In this document: one piece after another, positions 57,146 to 64,000 of the stretch
How positions within the stretch are numbered: position 1 is the first letter of the stretch
Layout of the letters: the number at the start of each line of letters is the position of its first letter
Origin: Lachnoclostridium sp. An169
GTDB lineage: Bacteria > Bacillota > Clostridia > Lachnospirales > Lachnospiraceae
Length of the DNA: 64,000 bases
Direction of reading: 5' to 3'
Assembly (NCBI RefSeq): GCF_002160525.1
Contig: NZ_NFKT01000006.1
Coordinates: 105,741 to 169,740 of the forward strand
Made by a program: the position numbers and the translations under genes
The notes under the pieces: generated by a model
Seen by the model: only the letters and a program-made list of their open reading frames with translations
Databases searched by the model: none
What the model was told of the DNA's origin: nothing

Positions 57146-59218
57146 ATGGACATTTGGAGCAGTGTTGGAAAACTTAAAGGAATCGGGGAAAAGACGCAGA
57201 AATTGTTTGAAAAACTGGGTGTGCGCACTGTGGCGGATCTGATCCGTTTCTACCCGAGGACCTATGAGATCTACGAAGATCCGGTTCCGGTCTCGGAGGT
57301 TACAGAAGGCAGGGTCTGCACAGTGACGGGAGCTGTTTTCGGAAGGATTCAGGTGTCCGGGAGTCAGAAGATGCAGGTGACCACTCTTTATCTGAAGGAT
57401 CTGACCGGCACGCTGAAAGTCATCTGGTTCCGCATGCCTTTTCTCAGAAATACGCTTGGACGGGGCGGGGCGCTTACACTTCGGGGGCGCGTTGTCAGAA
57501 AGCGGGACGGACTTGTGATGGAACATCCGGAGATATTTTATCCGGCGGCAAAATATGAGGAGAAGAAAGACTCCATGCAGCCGGTTTATCCGCTGACCGC
57601 AGGGCTTACGAACAACGCAGTGACTAAAGCGGTGCGCCAGGCGCTGGAAACAACGGATAACGGAAGAGGTGACGCCCTGGATATTCTGCCGGAGAAGATC
57701 AGCAGAAAATATGGTTTCATGTCTTACGCTGAGGCAGTGCACAGAATCCATTTTCCGGAAAACAAGGATGCGTTTGTCCTGGCAAGAAGGCGCTTTGTAT
57801 TTGAGGAATTTTTTGAGTTTATTCTGGCTCTGCGGACAATGAAAGAGTCCAAGAAACGCTCCGGAAACGGGTTCCTCATCCGTGAGCAGCCGCGGATTGC
57901 ACAGTTCCTGGAACAGCTTCCCTACGAACTGACCGGAGCGCAGAAAAAGGTGTGGGATGAGATCCGCCGGGATATGGAGGGAGAGTATGCCATGTCCCGT
58001 CTTGTTCAGGGGGATGTGGGTTCGGGAAAGACCATCGTCGCTTTTCTGGCCCTCCTTCTGGCGGGGCTGAACGGATACCAGGGAGCACTGATGGCTCCCA
58101 CGGAAGTGTTGGCAAGACAGCATTTTGAAAATATTACCGGCATGCTGGAACAGTATGATCTTCCGCTTAAGGCAGTGCTTCTGACCGGATCCATGACGGC
58201 GAAGGAAAAGCGGGAGGCATACGGACAGATCGGGAGCGGGGAGGCGGCCATCGTGATCGGAACCCACGCGCTGATTCAGGAGAAGGTGGCCTATTCGGAT
58301 CTTGCCCTGGTGGTGACGGATGAACAGCACCGGTTTGGCGTGCGCCAGAGAGAAGCTCTGGCGGGGAAGGGAAAGACGCCCCACATTCTGGTGATGAGCG
58401 CGACTCCCATTCCCCGGACTCTTGCCATTATCCTGTACGGTGACCTGGACATTTCCATTATCGATGAAATGCCGAAGAACCGCCTGCCCATAAAAAACTG
58501 CGTGGTGGATACCGGATACCGGGAGAAAGCCTATGCATTTATGAAAAAGCAGGTGGCGGAAGGACGCCAGTGCTACATTATCTGCCCCATGGTGGAGGAG
58601 AGCGAGAGTCTGGAGGCGGAAAATGTCATCGATTATCAGGAGATGCTCGCCCGGGTTATGGGAAATACCGTCAGGACTGCATATCTGCACGGAAAGATGA
58701 AACAGCAGGAAAAAGACGAAATCATGGAAGCTTTCGGAAGAAATGAGATCCAGATTCTTGTCTCCACAACTGTGGTGGAAGTGGGAATCGACGTGCCTAA
58801 TGCCACAGTTATCATGATTGAGAACGCGGAACGCTTCGGCCTGGCACAGCTCCATCAGCTACGCGGCCGGGTGGGAAGAGGAAAATACCAGTCTTACTGC
58901 ATCTTCATGACCGCCTCGAAGTCCGATGAGACAAAGGAGCGCCTGGATATTCTGAACCATTCCAACGATGGGTTTTTCATCGCCGGTGAGGACCTGAGAC
59001 TCCGTGGTCCCGGCGATCTCTTCGGCATCCGCCAGAGCGGAATCATGGATTTCAAACTGGGCGATATCTTCCAGGACGCCGGGCTTTTAAAGGCTGCGTC
59101 CGAGGAAGCAGATCTCCTGCTCCGTGAGGACCCGAACCTGGAAAAACCGGTGAACCGCAAACTTGCCGAATCCCTGAAAAATTATGTGAAAGATGAACTC
59201 CTCGCCGCTACACTGTAA
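57146..59218 (+). CDS. recG: ATP-dependent DNA helicase RecG
   Basis: Fork-reversal helicase of 690 residues, full length. The N-terminal wedge/OB domain is at 60-160 (VCTVTGAVFGRIQVSG). Helicase motifs are GDVGSGKT (I), APTEVLA (Ia), TDEQHRFG (II), SATPIPRT (III), TTVVEVGIDVPNA (V) and QLRGRVGRG (VI). The C-terminal TRG-type region ends near 660. Start ATG at 57146 after AAGAGGAGACGGT. The 118-bp gap to fakA has no gene. Confidence 0.97.
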   Translation: MDIWSSVGKLKGIGEKTQKLFEKLGVRTVADLIRFYPRTYEIYEDPVPVSEVTEGRVCTVTGAVFGRIQVSGSQKMQVTTLYLKDLTGTLKVIWFRMPFLRNTLGRGGALTLRGRVVRKRDGLVMEHPEIFYPAAKYEEKKDSMQPVYPLTAGLTNNAVTKAVRQALETTDNGRGDALDILPEKISRKYGFMSYAEAVHRIHFPENKDAFVLARRRFVFEEFFEFILALRTMKESKKRSGNGFLIREQPRIAQFLEQLPYELTGAQKKVWDEIRRDMEGEYAMSRLVQGDVGSGKTIVAFLALLLAGLNGYQGALMAPTEVLARQHFENITGMLEQYDLPLKAVLLTGSMTAKEKREAYGQIGSGEAAIVIGTHALIQEKVAYSDLALVVTDEQHRFGVRQREALAGKGKTPHILVMSATPIPRTLAIILYGDLDISIIDEMPKNRLPIKNCVVDTGYREKAYAFMKKQVAEGRQCYIICPMVEESESLEAENVIDYQEMLARVMGNTVRTAYLHGKMKQQEKDEIMEAFGRNEIQILVSTTVVEVGIDVPNATVIMIENAERFGLAQLHQLRGRVGRGKYQSYCIFMTASKSDETKERLDILNHSNDGFFIAGEDLRLRGPGDLFGIRQSGIMDFKLGDIFQDAGLLKAASEEADLLLREDPNLEKPVNRKLAESLKNYVKDELLAATL

Positions 59219-59307
59219 AGAATTTCTATGAATTTCCAGTGTAAAACAGAAAAGACTCCATATACTAACATCGTAACACAGACGAAAACAAAAAGCAGAT
59301 GTATGAT

Positions 59308-59353
59308 AACCGGCTGCATTAAAGCGGCAGATTACATACAGATGCAGCCGGTT
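59308..59353 (+). terminator. Hairpin terminator after recG
   Basis: A perfect 12-bp stem AACCGGCTGCAT (59308-59319) / ATGCAGCCGGTT (59342-59353) followed by TTTC. It separates recG from the SASP gene. Confidence 0.7.
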
Positions 59354-59428
59354 TTCGGAAGTGTTGCAAAAACACATGAAAACGCAGCGGTTGTGATGCT
59401 GCGAAGATGCAAAAGGAGGAAAAAGATC

Positions 59429-59635
59429 ATGGCAAGTCGTTCATCGAACAGAGCAGCTGTGCCTGAGGCAAAGGGCGCGCTGGACAAATTCAAGTATGAG
59501 GTAGCCAACGAGCTGGGTGTACCGTTAACAGACGGTTACAACGGCGACCTTACCTCCAAGCAGAACGGATCTGTTGGTGGTTATATGGTCAAGAAAATGA
59601 TCGAGCAGCAGGAAAAGCAGATGGCAGGCAAATAA
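59429..59635 (+). CDS. Alpha/beta-type small acid-soluble spore protein
   Basis: DNA-binding spore protein of 68 residues that coats and protects DNA in the forespore. KGALDKFKYEVANELGVPL near residue 16 is the first conserved block, including the GPR protease site (KYEVANE), and NGSVGGYMVKKMIEQ the second. The ATG at 59429 follows AAAGGAGGAAAAAGATC. It is a single gene between two terminators, as expected for a sigma-G target; CATATACTAA at 59259-59268 might be part of such a promoter but the -35 is not clear. It shows the organism can sporulate. Confidence 0.95.
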   Translation: MASRSSNRAAVPEAKGALDKFKYEVANELGVPLTDGYNGDLTSKQNGSVGGYMVKKMIEQQEKQMAGK

Positions 59636-59691
59636 CAGAAGCCGTAAAAGTTTTCCTTTCCGGGAAACTTCTATGACAGCCTGAATCGGGA

Positions 59692-59724
59692 AAAAGCGTC
59701 CGGGATTGACCTGGACGCTTTTTT
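59692..59724 (+). terminator. Intrinsic terminator of the SASP gene
   Basis: AAAAGCGTCC (59692-59701) pairs with GGACGCTTTT (59713-59722); the U tract is TTTTTT within and after the stem. Confidence 0.82.
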
Positions 59725-59804
59725 CTGCTAAAATTTCACCATATGTTATGTTTCTGCAGCTGCCGGAAAAGCGGCATATACAGAAGAAATGGAGGTGCCG
59801 TACT

Positions 59805-60374
59805 ATGAGAGTGATTGCGGGGAGCGCGCGCAGCCTGAGGCTGAAGACGCTGGAAGGACTTGAAACGCGGCCGACTACGGACCGGATAAAAGAGACACTT
59901 TTTAATATTATCGGACCGAATATTCCCGGCTGCGTCTTTCTGGACCTCTTCGCAGGGAGCGGAGGCATCGGGATTGAAGCACTGAGCCGGGGGGCAAGAG
60001 AGGCGGTTTTCGTGGAGAAGAATCCGAAGGCCATGGCATGTGTCAAAGAGAACCTCCGATTTACGCGGCTGGAGTCAAAGGCGCTGACTATGACATGCGA
60101 CGTGCTGGATGCCCTGTACCGTCTGGAGGGTGAGAAAGTGTTCGACTATATTTTCATGGATCCTCCCTATGACAGGGAACTTGAGAAAAATGTGCTGGAC
60201 TATCTTTCCGGCTCGGAACTTGTCTATGAAGATACAACGGTCATCATTGAGGCGTCGAAAGAGACGGATTTCTCCTATGCGGAGGATATGGGATTTACCG
60301 TTCTGCGCGAGAAAGTATATAAGACGAATAAACATGTTTTCTTGGAGAGAGCAGGAAAGGAAGAGATATGTTGA
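59805..60374 (+). CDS. rsmD: 16S rRNA (guanine(966)-N2)-methyltransferase
   Basis: SAM-dependent methyltransferase of 189 residues. [13 protein letters not shown] and [16 protein letters not shown] at the start, [19 protein letters not shown] as motif I and FMDPPYD as the catalytic NPPY-type motif are typical. Start ATG at 59805 after GGAGGTGCCGTACT. It overlaps coaD by 7 nt; the rsmD-coaD pair is widely conserved (ylbH-ylbI in Bacillus). Confidence 0.96.
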   Translation: MRVIAGSARSLRLKTLEGLETRPTTDRIKETLFNIIGPNIPGCVFLDLFAGSGGIGIEALSRGAREAVFVEKNPKAMACVKENLRFTRLESKALTMTCDVLDALYRLEGEKVFDYIFMDPPYDRELEKNVLDYLSGSELVYEDTTVIIEASKETDFSYAEDMGFTVLREKVYKTNKHVFLERAGKEEIC

Positions 60375-60859
60375 GAGCAATCTATCCGGGGAGCTTCGAC
60401 CCGGTTACATACGGACACCTGGATATCATCCGCAGATCCAGCCGGATTATGGACGAATTAATTGTCGGAGTATTGAATAATAAAGCGAAAATGCCGTTGT
60501 TTTCTGTAGAAGAACGTGTTAAAATGTTAGAGGAAGTGACGAAAGAACTGCCGAATGTAAGGATTATTCCCTTTGACGGTCTTCTGGTTGATTTCGCTTC
60601 GCGCATGGAAGCGGACGTGGTAATCCGGGGACTGAGGGCGATTACAGATTTCGAATATGAACTGCAGATGTCACAGACGAATCATAAACTGGAACCAAAT
60701 GTCGAGACCATGTTTCTGACTACGAGTATAGAATATTCCTATTTGAGTTCCACCACAGTGAGGGAGATTGCTGCTTTTGGGGGAGATCTGTCACAGTTTG
60801 TGCCGGAGGCAGTTGCTGTGGAACTTAAGAAAAAGATGAATGCAAAAAGGAGAGTGTAA
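60368..60859 (+). CDS. coaD: Pantetheine-phosphate adenylyltransferase
   Basis: Fourth step of CoA synthesis: 4'-phosphopantetheine plus ATP gives dephospho-CoA. 163 residues with the nucleotidylyltransferase signature [26 protein letters not shown] and [12 protein letters not shown]. It overlaps rsmD and leads directly into a coiled-coil gene 2 bp later. Confidence 0.97.
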   Translation: MLRAIYPGSFDPVTYGHLDIIRRSSRIMDELIVGVLNNKAKMPLFSVEERVKMLEEVTKELPNVRIIPFDGLLVDFASRMEADVVIRGLRAITDFEYELQMSQTNHKLEPNVETMFLTTSIEYSYLSSTTVREIAAFGGDLSQFVPEAVAVELKKKMNAKRRV

Positions 60860-60861
60860 CA

Positions 60862-61443
60862 ATGAGCAGCCGTATTGAACAGATTATTGAAGAAATCGAG
60901 GAGTATATCGACAGGGACTGTAAGTTCCAGCCGCTCTCTACAACGAAGATTATCGTGAACAAGGAGCATCTGGATGAACTGCTGAGAGAACTGAGGATGA
61001 AGACCCCCGACGAGATCAAGCGGTATCAGAAGATTATCGCGAACCGCGACGCGATCCTTGCAGACGCGAAGGCGAAAGCGGACGCCATGATCGAGGAGGC
61101 GCAGGTACAGACGACAGAACTTGTCAGCGAACACGAGATTATGCAGCAGGCATATGCCCAGGCAAATGAGATTGTCACACAGGCAACGGCCCAGGCACAG
61201 GAAATTATCGACAACGCCACAGCGGATGCCAACACCATCCGGATCGGGGCGATCCAGTACACAGACGATCTTCTTGCCAATGCGGAGAGCATTATCGGAC
61301 ATACACTGGACAGTTATACAACCAAGTATGACGGGCTGATCAACTCCCTGCAGGAGTGTTATGATACGGTGCGCTCTAACCGGGCAGAGCTGGTGATTCC
61401 GGACGAGAATGAAGATTATTCTTCTCAGGACAGCGGAAACTGA
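60862..61443 (+). CDS. Coiled-coil protein, ATPase-stalk/DivIVA-like
   Basis: A 193-residue protein, nearly all helical: a conserved N-terminal segment (IEQIIEEIEEYIDRDCKFQ) followed by a long Ala/Glu/Gln-rich coiled coil with short repeats (AQANEIVTQATAQAQEII). It has no membrane helix. Clostridial homologues are annotated as V-type ATPase subunit H or as cell-division-like coiled-coil proteins, but it is not beside an ATPase. Conserved placement after coaD suggests a structural role, perhaps in division or sporulation. Confidence 0.72.
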   Translation: MSSRIEQIIEEIEEYIDRDCKFQPLSTTKIIVNKEHLDELLRELRMKTPDEIKRYQKIIANRDAILADAKAKADAMIEEAQVQTTELVSEHEIMQQAYAQANEIVTQATAQAQEIIDNATADANTIRIGAIQYTDDLLANAESIIGHTLDSYTTKYDGLINSLQECYDTVRSNRAELVIPDENEDYSSQDSGN

Positions 61444-61448
61444 CGGTT

Positions 61449-62447
61449 TCAGAAAAAAATCATTATATAGAGTAATGCCAACAGACTGGCTGCCCCTGCG
61501 GCAGCCAGTTTTTGTATTATGTACGGGAAAATGGAAAGTCCGGTGCCCTGAATCATGCACTGTGTCTGGGCTGCTGAACAGAAGCCGCCGAAAGCGGTCA
61601 GTCCCAGAGCAGCGCACCAGGCGGCTGCGGTGCAGGAGATGTTCTGTCGGATCAGCAGGATGCCGTTGGTGACTTCCAGGGTGGGAGCTGCTGCCAGAAG
61701 AAGCGGACTTTCCCCGGGAAGCTCATCCAAAAGAGCAATGAGGACGGAAAACAGGATGATATAACCGCCCACCTTTACGATTCCCTCGAAGCTGTTCATC
61801 ATGGAGGAATCAAAGGTCTGGAAATTGAAATGCTCCCCGGAACCTGCCTGGCTGGCAGGCGAGGTGTCCCGGAAACAGGGAGCGCCTTGCAGGTAATATT
61901 TGCGTGTGAAGAGGCTTATCAGAACCGGGGCTGCCGTGAGGATTACCAGGGAGGGGAGAGAAAGCTTTTCCTCCCCGAAGGTTTTCCAGACGAGAAAATT
62001 CAGAATAAAGACCGGGCTCGTGTTGTTGCAGAAAGACAGGAGATACCTGCCTTCCTGAAGGGAGATTCTGCCGCTTCGGATCAGGTCAGCGGTCACTTTG
62101 GCACCCATGGGGTATCCGCAGAGAAAACCTGCCAGAACCGCGAAGGCGCCGTTTTCCGAGACTCGGAACATCCGGCGGAAAGGTCCGCCGATCACCCGGG
62201 TTATGAGATGAAGACCGCCTGTCGAGAGCAGAAGCCCGGTGATCACCATGAAAGGAAAAAGCGTGGGAAATACAACCTGATACCAGAGAAGAAGGCCTTC
62301 TGTGGCTCCGTTAAATACTGCTTTCGGAAAAAGAAGCATGGCGGCAAAAAGGGCGGTCACAAGAAGCCCGTAAGGAAAGCTTTTTAAATTCTGATTTCTG
62401 TTCTCTTTCTTTTTCTTATTCATTCTGCTTTTTATCAATTGATTCAT
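61449..62447 (-). CDS. YlbJ-like nucleoside-recognition domain membrane protein
   Basis: A 332-residue protein with eight to nine helices and two Gate/nucleoside-recognition repeats (VLAGFLCGYPMGAKV and GIVKVGGYIILFSVLIALL). In Bacillus YlbJ is made in the mother cell and is needed for spore cortex formation, and the gene lies next to coaD (ylbI) as here. The ATG at 62447 follows GGGGGAAACGG. Here it is on the opposite strand and converges on the coiled-coil gene with 5 bp between stops, so one of the two genes has been inverted relative to Bacillus. Confidence 0.87.
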   Translation of the reverse strand: MNQLIKSRMNKKKKENRNQNLKSFPYGLLVTALFAAMLLFPKAVFNGATEGLLLWYQVVFPTLFPFMVITGLLLSTGGLHLITRVIGGPFRRMFRVSENGAFAVLAGFLCGYPMGAKVTADLIRSGRISLQEGRYLLSFCNNTSPVFILNFLVWKTFGEEKLSLPSLVILTAAPVLISLFTRKYYLQGAPCFRDTSPASQAGSGEHFNFQTFDSSMMNSFEGIVKVGGYIILFSVLIALLDELPGESPLLLAAAPTLEVTNGILLIRQNISCTAAAWCAALGLTAFGGFCSAAQTQCMIQGTGLSIFPYIIQKLAAAGAASLLALLYIMIFF

Positions 62448-62611
62448 CCGTTTCCCCCGCCTCTCCTCTGCCCGGATACTGCGCCTGCCCTGTTTACGCT
62501 GTCTGCTGTTTCTTTGCCCGGTGCTGTCTTTTTTCAGGTTATTTCAGGTATATGTGGAAAGCATGGAATTTATGAGACTCACATATAGTAAAAGAAAAAA
62601 GGCATTTTTTC

Positions 62612-63478
62612 ATGAAGCAGCTGAACATAAAGCATCTGAGAATATACATGATCCTTCTTTTCCTTTTCCTTCTTGCCGCAGGGATTGGGATTCCCCGGCT
62701 CCGCTATTTGAGCGAGGCTTCGCGTCTGACAAAAGATACGGTGCGTCTGGCAGAGTTCCGCAGCCAGCCCATGCCGGGAAAAGAGATGGGAGACCTGTCG
62801 GAGATACTGACCGAACTGAGGTGTGCAGACTCTCCTGGAGAGCTGCTCGGCATCTACTGGCTGGAGAGCAGTTTCGGTCAGGAAAAGACGGGGAAAAGTC
62901 TGGAAGAAGGAAGAGAGAACCGGAAGCGGTGGGAGACGAACCCCGCCTGGAGCGCCTACCTTTCCGCCTGCTGTGCTGTCTGGGACGATCTGGAATATTT
63001 TCCGGTGGCGCAGGAAGACCCGGAAGGAGCTTTGAACGTGACGTTCGAAGATTCCTGGATGTACGGCAGAAGCTATAAGGGCGAGCGGGGACATGAGGGG
63101 ACGGACCTTATGCCAGAGACCAGTGAACGGGGGTATTATCCCATCGTCAGCATAACCGACGGTACGGTGGAAAGTATGGGCTGGCTGGAGCTGGGCGGCT
63201 GGCGCATCGGGATCCGCGCACCCCGGGGCGGTTACTTCTACTATGCCCATCTGGATTCCTACGCGGATCTGGAAGTGGGAGATTCTGTGAAGGCAGGGGA
63301 TCTGCTCGGATTTATGGGAGATACGGGCTACAGCAAGGTGGAGGGGACGACAGGAAATTTCCCGGTACATCTGCATCTGGGAATCTACATCAATTACGAA
63401 GGGGAGGAAATCAGTGTGAATCCCTATCCGGCGCTGAAATATGTGGAGGACAGGAGAGTCAGTATGGTGCATCGATAG
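62612..63478 (+). CDS. Membrane-anchored M23 family peptidase
   Basis: Extracytoplasmic LytM-type endopeptidase-like protein of 288 residues. One N-terminal helix (IYMILLFLFLLAAGIGIP), a 120-residue helical domain I do not recognise, then the M23 domain: GHEGTDLM (first zinc ligands, HxxxD), YYAHLDSY, and HLHLGIYI (HxH). Metal ligands look intact, so it may cut peptidoglycan cross-links; in Clostridia such proteins with long N-terminal parts are often sporulation proteins. The ribosome site is weak (AAAAGG) and the gene is divergent from the YlbJ gene. Confidence 0.88.
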   Translation: MKQLNIKHLRIYMILLFLFLLAAGIGIPRLRYLSEASRLTKDTVRLAEFRSQPMPGKEMGDLSEILTELRCADSPGELLGIYWLESSFGQEKTGKSLEEGRENRKRWETNPAWSAYLSACCAVWDDLEYFPVAQEDPEGALNVTFEDSWMYGRSYKGERGHEGTDLMPETSERGYYPIVSITDGTVESMGWLELGGWRIGIRAPRGGYFYYAHLDSYADLEVGDSVKAGDLLGFMGDTGYSKVEGTTGNFPVHLHLGIYINYEGEEISVNPYPALKYVEDRRVSMVHR

Positions 63479-63490
63479 TGAGAACGACAA

Positions 63491-63520
63491 ACCGGTCTGG
63501 AGGTTTTCTCCCGGACCGGT
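63491..63520. terminator. Hairpin between converging genes
   Basis: ACCGGTC (63491-63497) pairs with GACCGGT (63514-63520), with further partial pairing in the loop. It lies between the M23 gene and the Rpn remnant and lacks a clear T run. Confidence 0.5.
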
Positions 63521-63532
63521 CTGCTGAAAGGA

Positions 63533-64000
63533 TCAGTGATTCGATACCAGATTTTTTTCCGGAATATTCCGGACGGTGGCTTCATCCACTTCAAGGTCAT
63601 CCGCAATCTCTGCAGTTGACTTGCCTTTGGCACATTTTTTCATTATCTGTTGAGTAAGAAGCTGTTCTTTTCCCTGCTCAATTCCTTTCTTTATCCCTAG
63701 CTCTTCTACATAATCACTTAAATTGCACATCAGATTCATCTCCTCTCCCATATTACTTTCCATCGGTATATCAAATTCCCGTTCCAGATACCGGATTTTT
63801 AATTCTGCTGCCATATCCGGCGAAAGCAGAACTCCCAGCATCTTTGTCAGACGGTTGCCTTTCTTTGAATTCTGTTCCCTTCTGAGCCGAGATCATCCGG
63901 GCTCCGTAGAAAATGCCACGGGTCATAAGAGAGTATCCGGGATGAAAATCCTTCTGGGCTTCTACGTTAATAATCAGCTTGATCTGACGTTTCATGCGGG
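63533..64000 (-). pseudogene. Decayed Rpn/PD-(D/E)XK nuclease family gene, runs off the right edge
   Basis: Rpn-family (recombination-promoting nuclease/putative transposase) sequence in two frames. From the right edge one frame reads IKLIINVEAQKDFHPGYSL and GIFYGARMISAQKGTEF, the nuclease core. From about 63850 another frame reads LGVLLSPDMAAELKIRYLE, CNLSDYVEELGIKKGIEQG and a C-terminal HTH-like end. Normally some 80-100 residues separate these blocks. Here they are almost adjacent, so there is an internal deletion and a frameshift. The 5' end is outside the window. Confidence 0.75.

Noticed and set aside
56885..58855. A 656-codon open frame on the minus strand
   Set aside because: It lies exactly antisense to fakA and recG, has no ribosome site, and its translation is Ser/His/Leu/Arg-rich with no domain. 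It is a by-product of codon bias in the real genes.

Overview
The window is a stretch of Firmicutes chromosome, most likely from a spore-forming Lachnospiraceae (Clostridia). The evidence is an rnfCDGEAB operon next to a Na+-pumping decarboxylase operon, an alpha/beta-type SASP gene, GerW/YtfJ and YlbJ-like sporulation genes, an overlapping ispH-rpsA pair, the rsmD-coaD-ylbJ neighbourhood also seen in Bacillus, and strong AGGAGG ribosome binding sites. By eye the core is near 50% G+C.

Layout. 1-3.1 kb (minus strand): a cell-surface O-acylation operon (DUF4358 lipoprotein, MBOAT acyltransferase, DHHW protein cut by the window edge). 3.3-4.5 kb: a J-domain protein converging on a low-molecular-weight tyrosine phosphatase. 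About 4.47-16.09 kb: an integrated mobilizable element of Tn916/Tn1549 type, inserted at the 5' end of the phosphatase gene and flanked by a 33-bp direct repeat. It carries int, xis, a DnaC-like ATPase, a replication initiator, a frameshifted Cys-rich gene, a relaxase, mobC, a probable oriT region and two small regulators. Broken vapE-like pieces follow, then an AT-rich cargo operon (XRE regulator, peptide deformylase, kinase-methyltransferase fusion, GNAT, P-loop kinase) and tnpV. No VirB4, coupling protein or other mating-pore gene is present, so it should be mobilizable rather than self-transmissible. 16.1-17.9 kb: a scarred region with a second copy of the element's end sequence, an MGMT-like protein, two paralogous membrane proteins (one fused to an element remnant) and a DUF2089 regulator.

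18-26 kb: two D-Ala-D-Ala carboxypeptidases, deoC, a membrane phosphoesterase, scpA-scpB, and a 2-isopropylmalate synthase with an AraC-type DNA-binding domain fused to its C-terminus, the most unusual gene here. 26.2-31.6 kb: a five-gene biotin-dependent decarboxylase operon with two different carboxyltransferases and one membrane pump. 31.6-38.5 kb: aminopeptidase P, an RpiR regulator, an HI0933 flavoprotein, cmk, ispH, rpsA. 38.7-46.9 kb: the Rnf complex, then NusG-II/Gx proteins, ruvAB and zapA. 47-54.5 kb: U32 peptidase, a RodA/FtsW-class B PBP pair that overlaps by 119 nt, a DUF2953 protein with a 39-bp minisatellite, GerW. 54.6-63.5 kb: rpmB, Asp23, fakA, recG, SASP, rsmD, coaD, a coiled-coil protein, YlbJ, an M23 peptidase. 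The right edge holds a decayed Rpn-family nuclease.

The Rnf complex and the decarboxylase suggest an anaerobe that couples ferredoxin oxidation and decarboxylation to an ion gradient. Much of the rest is cell envelope, division, DNA repair and sporulation. I saw no rRNA, tRNA or CRISPR array. All calls rest on reading the sequence; no database search was run.
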